Source: Methanobrevibacter thaueri (GTDB lineage: Archaea; Methanobacteriota; Methanobacteria; Methanobacteriales; Methanobacteriaceae). From it: DNA of 64,000 nt. The position numbers and the translations under genes are program-made. Below the pieces are notes generated by a model that searched no databases, was not told the origin of the DNA, and saw nothing but the letters and a program-made list of their open reading frames with translations. Where the stretch lies: the NCBI RefSeq assembly GCF_015062915.1, contig NZ_SUTJ01000007.1, positions 3,448 to 67,447 of the forward strand, written 5' to 3'. Below are positions 34,461 to 43,897 of this stretch, in pieces. Position 1 is the first letter of the stretch. Each line of letters starts with the position of its first letter.

Positions 34461-35612
34461 CTACCTCCTCTTCCTTTTTTTCTTACCTTTTCTCTTCTTA
34501 TTTTTACCTTTGGACTTTTCTTCTTTTCTTTTTTTGGTTGTTTTTGTTGGAAAAGGATTGTTCTTTTCTATTTCTTCAACTTGTGCTTTGAAATCCTCAA
34601 AAACATTTTCATCAAAAGTTTTTGTAAAGACGTCCCGTCTAACGGCCAGTGATATTCTGCCTGCAAGCATACGGGCAATCTTTCCACGATTCCACCATTT
34701 TGCTCCTCTCACTTGTGGATGTTGATAAATCAATCCATATTTCGGTGGCCTGTCTCCGCTTTTCAAATGCCTGAACAATGCTTTTTCAGCTCCCATTATC
34801 TGAACGGTGCTTGATGGATACATTGCAAGGCGTCTTATTCCACCGGCATGAGAAATAAGTTTGGCACCTAATGTTGATCCTACCAATAGTTTCAAGTTAG
34901 GGGCAATGGATTCCATTTTTGAGTCTATGTAATCTTCAATGTCTCTTCTTGTTTTTTGAAGCTCATGAATGGATTTGGCATAATTGTTCATTATCTCCAA
35001 ATCCTGCGGGTTAATGTCATCCTCTAAATCGATAATGTCATTTGGGAATGCTTCTGGTTTTGCTTTTACAATCTCGTCCTTGCTTGCGTTTTCTGAAATC
35101 AGCTTGATGTAGGTTTCATTGTTTCTGACAACTTCCATTTCAGGGAAATACAATGCATACCATTCTCTGATTCTTTCAATAAGCTTTGAAACTGACTCGT
35201 CAATCTCATCAATTGAGTTGATTGCCTGAATCAAGTGCTTGTCTTCGCTTGCAGATTCCTTTTTGATTTTATAAATCGCAAAGCTTTGATATATTTTGGT
35301 AATCTCCTCATCATCCAATCCGAATTCGTCATAATGGCTTCTCAGGTATTCTCCACCCTGATTTGGATTTTTGATGGTGAGTTTGGCATTGTCATAATCT
35401 GATAAGCGCTTATTGGATTCAATTATTATCTCGTCATACTCTTCGCTGATTTCACTGATAATGTCCAATTCCTCTTTAACGATTTTTTTATCATTAATTT
35501 CAGCCAATCTGTTGATTATCTCATCTTCTGGAAATAATTTCTTGGAGATTAGCTCGTTTTCCCCGTTAAAAGCAAAATATCCTTTAACACAATAAGTTAT
35601 ATAGCATTCCAT
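34461..35612 (-). CDS. nop5: Nop5/Nop56/Nop58 box C/D sRNP core protein
   Basis: Scaffold protein of 383 residues that bridges L7Ae-bound guide RNA and fibrillarin. The N-terminal domain (about 1-120) binds fibrillarin, a long coiled coil lies in the middle, and the C-terminal Nop domain includes LVGSTLGAKLISHAGG and SSTVQIMGAEKALFRHLKSG (about residues 240-290). The last about 35 residues are nearly all lysine, arginine and glutamate, a typical basic tail. It precedes fibrillarin in the same operon, as in most archaea. Confidence 0.95.
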   Translation of the reverse strand: MECYITYCVKGYFAFNGENELISKKLFPEDEIINRLAEINDKKIVKEELDIISEISEEYDEIIIESNKRLSDYDNAKLTIKNPNQGGEYLRSHYDEFGLDDEEITKIYQSFAIYKIKKESASEDKHLIQAINSIDEIDESVSKLIERIREWYALYFPEMEVVRNNETYIKLISENASKDEIVKAKPEAFPNDIIDLEDDINPQDLEIMNNYAKSIHELQKTRRDIEDYIDSKMESIAPNLKLLVGSTLGAKLISHAGGIRRLAMYPSSTVQIMGAEKALFRHLKSGDRPPKYGLIYQHPQVRGAKWWNRGKIARMLAGRISLAVRRDVFTKTFDENVFEDFKAQVEEIEKNNPFPTKTTKKRKEEKSKGKNKKRKGKKKRKRR

Positions 35613-35687
35613 GAGATAATTTATTCATTTTATTTTTAATAAGTATTTTTATACTATCGAAATTAAATTATTGTATAGGTTTTAATT

Positions 35688-36230
35688 ATGTCAAAACAAA
35701 GTTTTAGAGATTTGAAAAATGAGATTGAACTGAAAAATGCGGAAATTGATGAGCTGTCGATGGAGCTTGAAAGCAAAAACGAGGAAATAAACAAGCTTAA
35801 GCTGTATTCGACCAAGTTGAAATATGAAAAGAAAAACCTGGAAGACAAGCTTGACACTAAAATAGATTACGATAAGGCAAGAATCAAGGAACTGGATGAC
35901 TTGTCTGAAAAGATTGCCGAAAAGGAGTCTATAATTGAGGATAAGCAGGACCAGGTTAAATATTTAAGATCCCTAATTGACGATTATAAAACCCAAATCA
36001 AGTCAAATTCCGAGGAACTGGAAATCCAACTTAGAAAAATCTCTAAACAGTATGAAGAATTGCTAAACCAAAAGGACTCAATCATCAATAAACAGGATGA
36101 AATGATTGCAAATCTCACAAAAGCAAATGAAGAAATAGTCAAATCCAACAAAACCAATGTAATCAGTTTGAAACTGCAAAATGAAAAATATCAAGAAATC
36201 ATTGACAATCTTACAAAAACTAATAAATAA
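35688..36230 (+). CDS. Long coiled-coil protein of unknown function
   Basis: A 180-residue protein consisting almost wholly of heptad-repeat coiled coil (continuous pattern of Leu/Ile with Glu, Lys and Asp). It contains no glycine, proline, cysteine, tryptophan or histidine. No signal peptide or membrane helix is seen. It starts divergently from nop5 across a 75-bp gap and ends 20 bp before pyrD. It is likely a cytoplasmic rod or scaffold protein. No family is recognised; genuine coding is supported by an uninterrupted frame and a coherent amino-acid pattern. Confidence 0.7.
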   Translation: MSKQSFRDLKNEIELKNAEIDELSMELESKNEEINKLKLYSTKLKYEKKNLEDKLDTKIDYDKARIKELDDLSEKIAEKESIIEDKQDQVKYLRSLIDDYKTQIKSNSEELEIQLRKISKQYEELLNQKDSIINKQDEMIANLTKANEEIVKSNKTNVISLKLQNEKYQEIIDNLTKTNK

Positions 36231-36250
36231 TTAATTACAAAGTTGATATC

Positions 36251-37156
36251 ATGTTAAAGACAAATATTTGTGGAGTGGAATTTCAAAATCCATTGATGCT
36301 GGCAGCGGGAATAATGGGAAGCAATGCCTCATCAATGAATTGGATTTTAAAATCTGGTGCGGGAGGAGTCGTGTCAAAGTCATTTTCACTGAATCCTCAT
36401 CCAGGTTATGTAAACCCTACAACCGTTGCGGTTGACGGGGGTATAATAAATGCAATAGGCCTTTCAAATCCGGGAGTTGAAAACTTCAAGGAGGAATTGA
36501 AGAAAATCGAAAGGAAAGACAATGTAGTTATTGCTTCAATATATGGGGCAACACCTGATGAGTTTTCAACCCTTGTGGGTGAAGTTCAGCAATACGTTGA
36601 CATGATTGAGCTTAACATCTCATGTCCTCATGCGATGGACGGATACGGGGCTTCAATCGGTCAGAGCTGTGACTTGTCACACACTATCGTTTCAGCATCA
36701 AAGGATGCAAGTGACGTGCCAATCATTGCAAAACTGACACCTAACGTGACAGACATCACTGAAATCGCCAAGACATGTGAGGATGCTGGAGCGGACTGCT
36801 TATCCTTAATCAACACTTTAGGTCCTGGAATGAAAATCAACATCGATGTTGCTAAACCAGTATTGTCAAATAAGTTTGGCGGTATGAGCGGCAAGGCAAT
36901 CAAGCCAATAGCAATACGCAACGTCTACTCAGTTTACGAGGCAGTTGACATTCCACTGATAGGTGTCGGCGGAATATACACATTCGAGGATGTTGTCGAG
37001 TTCATATTTGCAGGAGCCCGTGCAGTGCAGATAGGAACAGCAATAATGGATGAAGGCGTTGAAGTATTCAGCAGGATTAATGAAGGATTGGAAAAATTCA
37101 TGGCAGAAAAAGGCTATGGATCAATAGATGAAATGGTGGGGATTGCACATGATTAA
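36251..37156 (+). CDS. pyrD: Dihydroorotate dehydrogenase, class 1B catalytic subunit
   Basis: FMN enzyme of pyrimidine synthesis, 301 residues, oxidising dihydroorotate to orotate. The barrel is recognised from NPLMLAAGIMGS at the N-terminus, ELNISCPHAMDG with the catalytic cysteine of class 1 enzymes (about residue 124), LSLINTLGPGMKI and GVGGIYTFEDVVEFI plus GARAVQIGTA for phosphate/FMN binding. Pairing with pyrK, which overlaps by 8 nt, identifies class 1B, which passes electrons on through FAD and an iron-sulfur cluster to an acceptor such as NAD. Confidence 0.95.
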   Translation: MLKTNICGVEFQNPLMLAAGIMGSNASSMNWILKSGAGGVVSKSFSLNPHPGYVNPTTVAVDGGIINAIGLSNPGVENFKEELKKIERKDNVVIASIYGATPDEFSTLVGEVQQYVDMIELNISCPHAMDGYGASIGQSCDLSHTIVSASKDASDVPIIAKLTPNVTDITEIAKTCEDAGADCLSLINTLGPGMKINIDVAKPVLSNKFGGMSGKAIKPIAIRNVYSVYEAVDIPLIGVGGIYTFEDVVEFIFAGARAVQIGTAIMDEGVEVFSRINEGLEKFMAEKGYGSIDEMVGIAHD

Positions 37157-37946
37157 CGAACCTAAAATAGTTGAGATAACTGAAATTATTGAAGAGACTC
37201 CTACTATTAAGACTTTCAAGTTCGATTGGGATTTTGAAACACTCGGTAAGCCTAATCCTGGTGAATTCGTCATGATTTGGAATTTCGAAAACGAAAAGCC
37301 AATGTCCATTTCACAAATCAATGATAATGAGTTGGCAATTACCGTTAAAAACATTGGAAAGTTCACCTCACAACTTCATGAATTGAAAGTGGGTGACCAA
37401 ATCGGTGTTAGAGGCAGTTACGGACACGGATTCGACAATTCATTTGAAGGCAAAAAAGTCATTGCCATCGGTGGAGGAGTTGGTATGGCTCCTATGAATG
37501 CAATTGCCACTGATTTGGCCAAGAATAATGATGTAAGTGTCATTTCCGCAGCCCAGACAAAAGATGAATTGCTCTTCTTGGACTCACTTGAAAGCTTGGG
37601 CATTGACGTTTACCCATGCACTGATGACGGAAGTTTCGGGTTTGAGGGATTTGCAACAAATTGTCTCAGCAGTTTGCTTGAAGATAACACTTATGATTAT
37701 GCATTTGTATGTGGTCCTGAGATAATGATGAAAGGAATCTTTGAGATTCTTGAAGCGTCATCAATTCCTGCACAATATTCCCTTGAAAGATATATGAAAT
37801 GCGCACTAGGAGTGTGCGGCCAGTGCTGTGTTGACAGCGAAGGATGGAGAATATGTGTGGAAGGACCTGTTTTTGAAAACGACAAGATTGAACAGATCAC
37901 TGAATTTGCAAAATACAGAAGGGACGCAGCAGGCGTCAAGCACTGA
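37149..37946 (+). CDS. pyrK: Dihydroorotate dehydrogenase electron-transfer subunit
   Basis: Partner subunit of PyrD, 265 residues, of the ferredoxin-NADP reductase superfamily. The N-terminal FAD-binding barrel is followed by the nucleotide-binding VIAIGGGVGMAPMNA (about residue 100), and the C-terminal cysteine set CALGVCGQCCVD...C binds a 2Fe-2S cluster. The ATG at 37149 is preferred to an in-frame codon seven residues earlier because GGTGGGG lies upstream and the family begins here. The reading frame overlaps pyrD by 8 nt, typical of coupled subunits. Confidence 0.93.
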   Translation: MINEPKIVEITEIIEETPTIKTFKFDWDFETLGKPNPGEFVMIWNFENEKPMSISQINDNELAITVKNIGKFTSQLHELKVGDQIGVRGSYGHGFDNSFEGKKVIAIGGGVGMAPMNAIATDLAKNNDVSVISAAQTKDELLFLDSLESLGIDVYPCTDDGSFGFEGFATNCLSSLLEDNTYDYAFVCGPEIMMKGIFEILEASSIPAQYSLERYMKCALGVCGQCCVDSEGWRICVEGPVFENDKIEQITEFAKYRRDAAGVKH

Positions 37947-37961
37947 TGAGGATTGGATAAA

Positions 37962-38984
37962 ATGGGAATTGACATTAAGGAATACTTGACTCCACCAACA
38001 CTTTTGGTAATATTCCTATTGGTAGTTTCACTGATGTTTGTCTTTCCCGTTTTGAACATGGTTGTACTGGGTGCCATCCTGGCTTATGGGGTCAGGCCGG
38101 TTGCAAGGAAAGTCCAGTCCAAGCTTAAATACTCATCAGTATCAATTCTTCTTGCGATGGTTGTCATACTGATACCGCTGATTCTTTTGGTTGCATATAT
38201 TGTTTTTGAGCTGACAGGAATGCTTTCTGGTTTTCTTGCAACCAACTCATATCAGGACATTAACGCAACAATCTCATCAGTAACATCCTACCTGCCGGGC
38301 AGTTTTGACATCAATTCCATTTCCACAACGCTAAACTCATCAATCCGTGAAATAGGATCTTATGCCCTGAACTATCTTGTCAAGTTTGCAGGAAGCCTAA
38401 TGAACATTACCTTGGACTTGTTCATACTGGTGTGTTCAGTTTTCTACTTTGTCCGTGATGGTGACAGGTGCCTTGCGTTTATCAGGTCATTCGTTCCCGA
38501 CGATTCAAAGGACTTCTTTGACAAGACAGTCGAATCAGTGAAGGATGTTTTGAGAAGCATATTCTACGGTCACTTCCTCACCTCAGTCATAATAGGAATA
38601 TTCGCAGCAATAGGATATTCACTCCTTGGATATCCTTATGGAATATTTTTAGGAGTAATCACTGGAATCCTGCAGCTGATACCGGTATTTGGGCCATGGC
38701 CGATATACTGGATACTGTTCTTTATGGATATAATGTCCGGAAACTATCCAAGAGCCGTAATTGTACTTCTTTTTGGATTTTTCCTAAGCACAATAGACAT
38801 GTACATAAGGCCGGCACTTTCAAGCCATTATGCCGACATTCACCCATTGATACTTTTAATAGGATTCCTCTCCGGTCCGCTTGTCTATGGAATTGTTGGA
38901 TTCATTGTCGGACCGCTGATTTTGGGAATAACATATACGGTTTTGGACAATTACAGAAAGGAATATTTGATGGAGGATGCATAG
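37962..38984 (+). CDS. AI-2E family transporter / PerM-like permease
   Basis: Polytopic membrane protein of 340 residues with about eight hydrophobic segments: an N-terminal pair, a long hydrophilic loop (about 80-140), and a C-terminal group containing the family pattern GILQLIPVFGPW. Members are thought to export small molecules or ions; the substrate here is unknown. ATG 37962 follows a GAGGAT ribosome site; an in-frame TTG three codons earlier is less likely. The stop is immediately followed by the polB1 ATG. Confidence 0.85.
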   Translation: MGIDIKEYLTPPTLLVIFLLVVSLMFVFPVLNMVVLGAILAYGVRPVARKVQSKLKYSSVSILLAMVVILIPLILLVAYIVFELTGMLSGFLATNSYQDINATISSVTSYLPGSFDINSISTTLNSSIREIGSYALNYLVKFAGSLMNITLDLFILVCSVFYFVRDGDRCLAFIRSFVPDDSKDFFDKTVESVKDVLRSIFYGHFLTSVIIGIFAAIGYSLLGYPYGIFLGVITGILQLIPVFGPWPIYWILFFMDIMSGNYPRAVIVLLFGFFLSTIDMYIRPALSSHYADIHPLILLIGFLSGPLVYGIVGFIVGPLILGITYTVLDNYRKEYLMEDA

Positions 38985-40769
38985 ATGCAAAGGAATGTTG
39001 TAATTTTGGACATTGATTATGTCACTTACGAGAATAAGCCAGTAATCAGACTGTTCTCAAAGGATGGGGACAAGAACATTGTTTTAATCGACGATACGTT
39101 TGAACCGTACCTGTATGTTGTAAGCGATGACATTGACCAGTGCATATCCGAAATCGAGGATAATCTTGATGTGACAAAAGTCGAAAAGGTAATCAAGAAG
39201 GACTTTCAGGTGGAATACGAGTTCATCAAGGTAACATTCAAGCATCCTCAGGAACTGGCAAAAAACAGGGACGCATTAAGGGATCTTGAATCAGTAATTC
39301 AAATAAGGGAATTCGACATTCCGTTCTACAGACGGTACCTGATGGACCGTGACGTGATACCAATGACTGAAGTCGTTGCCGTCGGCGATAAGATTGACTC
39401 ATTCCTTGACTTGGACTCATCAAAGCAGGATGTTGAGATAATAAAACTCACACAACCTCTTGAAAGGCTGCCTGAGTATCCTCAGGATTTCAGGATAATG
39501 AGCTTTGACTTGGAAGTCAGAAACCCTCACGGAATGCCGAACTCTGAAGAGGATGAGATAATCATGATTGGGGTTTCAAGCAATTTCGGAATCAATCAGG
39601 TCATCTCAACAAAGACAAACTCTCCGGAAAAGGATGATTTTGTAAATCAGGTGGAATCAGAAAAGGCAATGATTGAGGAATTCGTTAAACTCATCAAGGA
39701 CAACAATGTCGACATTATCGTAGGATACAATTCAGACAATTTCGACTTCCCATACCTCAAGGACCGTGCAAAGATACTTGGAGTTGACCTGGACATTGGA
39801 ATGGACGGGTCAGATGTCAAATTCATCAGAAGAGGATATGCCAATGCCGCTTCATTCAAGGGATTGATTCATGTTGATTTGTACCTTGTAATGAGAAGGT
39901 ACATGACCCTTGACAGATATACATTGGAAAGGGTTTACTATGAGCTTTTCGGCGAGGAAAAGATAGATGTGCCCGGTGAGCGCATATATGAATTCTGGGA
40001 CAATGGCGGAGAGGAGCTTGACAATCTCTTTGACTATTCACTGGACGATGTGGTGTCCACTTTAAAGATTGCAGAACAGACATTACCATTGAATTTAGAG
40101 CTTACACGTATCATAGGACAACCCTTGTTTGACGTGTCCCGTATGGCAACAGGCCAGCAGGCAGAATGGTTTTTGGTAAAACAAGCTTATTTCGATGATG
40201 AGGTTGTTCCAAACAAGCAAGGGTCCAATTTTGCAGACCGTGCCTCAGCCGATGACAATGAAGGGGGATATGTCAGGGAGCCTGAAAAGGGACTTCATGA
40301 AAACCTGGTTCAGTTCGACTTCAGAAGCCTATATCCGAGCATCATCATCTCTAAAAACATCTCACCTGACGTGATGGAACTTGGAGAGGTTGAAAACGAG
40401 GAGGAGTATAACATTTCACCTGAGCATGGAATAAAGTTCAGGAAATCACCTCAAGGTTTCATTCCATCCGTTATTGACAAGATCCTTCAGGAAAGGTTCA
40501 GAATCAAGCGTGAAATGAAAGCCACTGAAGACCCTCAGCTCAAGATTGCATTGAATGTACAGCAGCAGGCCATCAAGAGACTGGCAAATACAATGTATGG
40601 TATCTATGGTTTCCCACGTTTCAGATGGTATTCCTTTGAATGCGCAAAGGCAATCACCTCATGGGGAAGGCAATACATTAAATCATCAATAAAAAAAGCT
40701 GAAGAATTCGGGTTTTACGCAATATATGCTGATACTGACGGTTTTTACGCCAAGTATAAAAAAGATTAA
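38985..40769 (+). CDS. polB1: Family B DNA polymerase, N-terminal subunit (split PolB1)
   Basis: Replicative polymerase fragment of 594 residues. Exonuclease motifs are intact: Exo I SFDLEVRNP (about 173), Exo II VGYNSDNFDFPYL and Exo III YSLDDVVS. Polymerase motif A is FDFRSLYPSIII (about 442), motif B LANTMYGIYGF (about 535) and motif C YADTDG (about 583). The protein ends about ten residues after motif C, so the thumb is absent, as in the split PolB of Methanobacteriales, where a second gene encodes the rest. That partner is not in this window. The frame starts directly at the stop of the AI-2E gene. Confidence 0.93.
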   Translation: MQRNVVILDIDYVTYENKPVIRLFSKDGDKNIVLIDDTFEPYLYVVSDDIDQCISEIEDNLDVTKVEKVIKKDFQVEYEFIKVTFKHPQELAKNRDALRDLESVIQIREFDIPFYRRYLMDRDVIPMTEVVAVGDKIDSFLDLDSSKQDVEIIKLTQPLERLPEYPQDFRIMSFDLEVRNPHGMPNSEEDEIIMIGVSSNFGINQVISTKTNSPEKDDFVNQVESEKAMIEEFVKLIKDNNVDIIVGYNSDNFDFPYLKDRAKILGVDLDIGMDGSDVKFIRRGYANAASFKGLIHVDLYLVMRRYMTLDRYTLERVYYELFGEEKIDVPGERIYEFWDNGGEELDNLFDYSLDDVVSTLKIAEQTLPLNLELTRIIGQPLFDVSRMATGQQAEWFLVKQAYFDDEVVPNKQGSNFADRASADDNEGGYVREPEKGLHENLVQFDFRSLYPSIIISKNISPDVMELGEVENEEEYNISPEHGIKFRKSPQGFIPSVIDKILQERFRIKREMKATEDPQLKIALNVQQQAIKRLANTMYGIYGFPRFRWYSFECAKAITSWGRQYIKSSIKKAEEFGFYAIYADTDGFYAKYKKD

Positions 40770-40785
40770 TTTTTTTTAAAAAAAA
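40770..40785. terminator. Bidirectional T8/A8 run between polB1 and adhesin
   Basis: TTTTTTTTAAAAAAAA lies between the convergent polB1 (ending 40769) and the adhesin gene (ending 40813). It supplies a T-run for transcripts from either side, sufficient for archaeal termination. Confidence 0.5.
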
Positions 40786-40812
40786 GAAAAAGGTTAAGAG
40801 AAATTAATTCCC

Positions 40813-43644
40813 TTATCTTTTGATTTTAATAGTTGATTTTGCTTTTTTAGCGGTAACATACTTGTTAGCTGATGAAACAACTACTTTATGTTTTCCAACT
40901 TTCAATTTTTTGGTTAAAAGTTTAGCAATACCTTTTGAATTGGTTTTAACAGTGTAGGTTTTTGATTTCTTACCGGTATATACTTTAATTTTAACTTTAA
41001 CTCCTTTAATTACTTTTTTAGTCTTTTTGTTTTTGACTGTTACTTTAAAGTATGATTTAGCACCTTTTTTAGCAGTCAATTTTTTAGGAGTCAATTTAGC
41101 TGGAGCTTTTTTGATAACAATTTTTGAAGTTACTTGTTTAGCGGAGTAGTCTTTTGAATCAGCACCTGCAACAACAACTTTGTAACTTCCAGGTTTTAAT
41201 GTGTCAAGTGCTAATCTTAATTGACCGTTAGCTCCAGTGTTACCGTTGTAGTTGTAGTATCTTGTGCTGGAAACATAAACCTTGATGTTGACCTTAGCGT
41301 CATAGATTGGTTTGTTGTTCTTAGTGTTAGTTAATTTTACGGTAAAGTATTTGACACCTTTGTAGTAATCAGTTACTTTTTTAGCAGTGATTTTTGCACT
41401 AGCTTTCTTGACTGTAATAGTCTGGGTAACTTGCTTAGCATCATATCTACTGTCCGCAGAATTTATAACAATCTTGTGTTTTCCAACAGCTAATGAAGCA
41501 CTGAATGAAACTTGGCCTTTACTGTTGGTTTGGAAAAGGTAATCATTGTATTTTTTGGAAGTTTCATATACTCTTACAAGCAGATACATTCCACTTAATG
41601 CCTTACCGTCTTTTTTAACTGTAATTGTTGAAGTTGCTCCTGAATTGAAGTATATAGTTGCATCCTTAGCGGTGATTGTAACAGGGATCTTCTTAACGAC
41701 TACAGTTGATGAATTGGAAGCATTGTTAATGTTTTTAGTGTCATTGTTGCTTACAGTTAACTGATATTCGCCACCTACAAGGTTTTTAGCAGAGATTCTG
41801 CCTGTACCGTTTGAATCGGTTTGAACGTAGTAGGTTTGACCGCTGGTTTGAGGCATGTACAATTTAAGGATGATTCCAGGAACTGCAAGTCCACTGTTAA
41901 CATTGGTTACTTTGATTGTAACGTTCTTATTGCTGCCGTAATATTCGTTGTATGGAGCGATTTCTATTTTAATATTTGCTTTTTTAACAGTAAGGGTAGT
42001 ATTAAGTTTTTTATCAGGATTTTGAGCTATTAAATTATCTGAAACAGTTATTTCAACAGTATAGTTTCCAACTTCAAGCTGTTTCATGCTGAGTCCGCCA
42101 CCGCTTTGATCGAAGATGTATAAGTTAGCTGTTTTAAATGAAGCTATATTATTTTCACCAATTGTTGCAGAGTGACCAACTGAAATGTTTCCCTTAATCA
42201 TTAATGATGCTTTTTTACCTTTTAATGAGGTTGTGCTGTCATCCACATCAGTTACCCTGAATGTGAAGTTACCATCTTGATATTCGTTAACAAGGGTCAC
42301 TGCTTCAATTATTACATTATAGATTCTATTAAGGGTAATGTTCTTAATGGTGGTTTTATTGTATGCAATAGTTAAGTTTGCAGTGGTGAAGTTAGCGTTT
42401 TCAAGAGTGAATGCTACAGTTCCGTTTACAACATTCCATTCAGTAATGGTAATGTTTTTGGTTTGATTACCATCTTTATATGTTACTGTAAGGTTCAAGT
42501 CATCTTTTGTGAAATCAAAGTTGTCCACTCCGTTGGTAATGTTAATGATTTGAACTTCACCTTTTTTGGTTGAATTCACATTAAGTTTAGTGCCGTTTGT
42601 ATTGATTTCAGTAGCACCACGAACATTGATTAAAACATATCCTTTGGAAGTATTGTTAACATCATTTCCTTTGTATGTGATTGTAAGGTTGTAAACTCCT
42701 TTTTTCAATCCGGTTAAAGTTAAATTACCTGTGGTTTCATTAAATTTATTGATAGCACCAGTTTTTGTGATAGTCAAATTAGTTTTTGTGATATTGATTT
42801 TTTGACCATCTGCACCATAAACTGTTATGGTGAATGTTGCATTGTCTCCCTCATTAATCTCAATTAGTGTTGGAACAATAGTCACATTAGTTTTATATTT
42901 AACTTGAACCTTTTTAACGCTAGATGCACCATTATCAGTATAATTTATGGTTAGAGTTTGTGGAACTGCAATATTATTTATTATAAGTTTACTTCCATCA
43001 ATATTGAATGATACTTGATTATTTTCACTATCAGTAATATTGAATTTTGATGAGTCAGTCTCAGTAAAATTCTCAACCCCATCGGTTATTGTGAATGGGA
43101 TTTCAACTGTTGTTCCGTTAGTGTCTACAATTGCTGGAACATCTTCTAGAGTCTTATTTCCATATATTTTCAGTAGGAAACTGGTTGTACTTGAATTATA
43201 ATTATCGTTTCCTTTATAATTAATAGTTAAATTATGAGTTCCAACTGCTAACTTATCTAGTATGCTAATCATGGAATTGTTATATGTGAAGTTTACTGTG
43301 GTTTTTCCTTCATGAACAGTTAAATTACTTGCATTAATTCCAGATATTGGGTTGGATTTATTGTCTTTAACAGTCACTGTGATATTTTTTTCGTCATCAT
43401 ATCCGAATTTTTCCTTATCACTTGTAGCTGTTACTGTAGTATTAGTTTTTTCAGGTGTTTCCTCACTTAGTACAGCATCATCGCTGACTTCTTCTATATC
43501 GTTAGTGAGAACAACACTCTCATCTGCACTTGCCAATACGTCACTATCTGCAGCGACATCATCACTAGCACTTACAGATCCGATGCTTATTAACAGGAAT
43601 ATTGCCATCGCCATTAATAAGACATAAGAGTTTTTAAGTTTCAT
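40813..43644 (-). CDS. Adhesin-like protein with Ig-like repeats and lysine-rich tail
   Basis: Secreted surface protein of 943 residues. The signal peptide is MKLKNSYVLLMAMAIFLLISIGSVSA. The body is a chain of Ig-like/Big-type beta-sandwich repeats rich in Asn, Thr and Lys. The C-terminal about 270 residues hold three to four more regular units (KKASAKITAKKVTDYYKG, KKAPAKLTPKKLTAKKGAK) that become strongly basic, fitting wall binding. No beta-helix is obvious, unlike the island adhesins. AGGAGGAT precedes the ATG, and an extended leader carries a hairpin. It is a separate locus from the island but shares the terminal module type. Confidence 0.85.
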   Translation of the reverse strand: MKLKNSYVLLMAMAIFLLISIGSVSASDDVAADSDVLASADESVVLTNDIEEVSDDAVLSEETPEKTNTTVTATSDKEKFGYDDEKNITVTVKDNKSNPISGINASNLTVHEGKTTVNFTYNNSMISILDKLAVGTHNLTINYKGNDNYNSSTTSFLLKIYGNKTLEDVPAIVDTNGTTVEIPFTITDGVENFTETDSSKFNITDSENNQVSFNIDGSKLIINNIAVPQTLTINYTDNGASSVKKVQVKYKTNVTIVPTLIEINEGDNATFTITVYGADGQKINITKTNLTITKTGAINKFNETTGNLTLTGLKKGVYNLTITYKGNDVNNTSKGYVLINVRGATEINTNGTKLNVNSTKKGEVQIINITNGVDNFDFTKDDLNLTVTYKDGNQTKNITITEWNVVNGTVAFTLENANFTTANLTIAYNKTTIKNITLNRIYNVIIEAVTLVNEYQDGNFTFRVTDVDDSTTSLKGKKASLMIKGNISVGHSATIGENNIASFKTANLYIFDQSGGGLSMKQLEVGNYTVEITVSDNLIAQNPDKKLNTTLTVKKANIKIEIAPYNEYYGSNKNVTIKVTNVNSGLAVPGIILKLYMPQTSGQTYYVQTDSNGTGRISAKNLVGGEYQLTVSNNDTKNINNASNSSTVVVKKIPVTITAKDATIYFNSGATSTITVKKDGKALSGMYLLVRVYETSKKYNDYLFQTNSKGQVSFSASLAVGKHKIVINSADSRYDAKQVTQTITVKKASAKITAKKVTDYYKGVKYFTVKLTNTKNNKPIYDAKVNIKVYVSSTRYYNYNGNTGANGQLRLALDTLKPGSYKVVVAGADSKDYSAKQVTSKIVIKKAPAKLTPKKLTAKKGAKSYFKVTVKNKKTKKVIKGVKVKIKVYTGKKSKTYTVKTNSKGIAKLLTKKLKVGKHKVVVSSANKYVTAKKAKSTIKIKR

Positions 43645-43667
43645 AACTTTTTATCCTCCTGTTTAAA

Positions 43668-43705
43668 GAAAATCTTATTTGATTGAAAAAAAGTTTAAGA
43701 TTTTC
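43668..43705 (-). promoter_or_regulatory. Leader hairpin before the adhesin ribosome site
   Basis: GAAAATCTTA (43668-43677) and TAAGATTTTC (43696-43705) form a perfect 10-bp stem with an 18-base loop in the adhesin 5' leader. It lies about seven bases upstream of the AGGAGG ribosome site, close enough to influence translation or mRNA stability. Confidence 0.5.
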
Positions 43706-43827
43706 AGTACTAAAATTTTAGATTTTTATAACATTTATAGTTTTTATTTTTATATTATTTAAAATTCACTTATGATTTATTGATTATAAGTTAAAATTTA
43801 TATTACCTTGAATTATTTAATTTTGAA

Positions 43828-43854
43828 ATCGATATATAAATTATTACTATCGAT
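43828..43854 (-). promoter_or_regulatory. Palindromic operator over a TATA box
   Basis: ATCGATA (43828-43834) and TATCGAT (43848-43854) are perfect inverted arms separated by 13 bases. Between and into them, on the minus strand, lies TTTATATATC, a good archaeal TATA box reading toward the adhesin gene about 190 bases away. Occupancy of the arms would block TBP, as expected for a repressor site. Confidence 0.5.
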
Positions 43855-43877
43855 GTTTGTAAAAAAAAAGATTTGAT

Positions 43878-43897
43878 GAAGAATAAGTCTATTCTTC
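43878..43897 (-). terminator. Terminator overlapping the end of comC
   Basis: GAAGAATA pairs with TATTCTTC around a four-base loop, spanning the last codons and stop of comC. On the minus strand it is followed by a run of about ten T (plus-strand As at about 43860-43869). Confidence 0.65.

Noticed and set aside
38985..40769. Truncation of the DNA polymerase gene as a damaged gene
   Set aside because: A PolB ending just after motif C is the known split form in Methanobacteriales; all exonuclease and polymerase motifs are intact.
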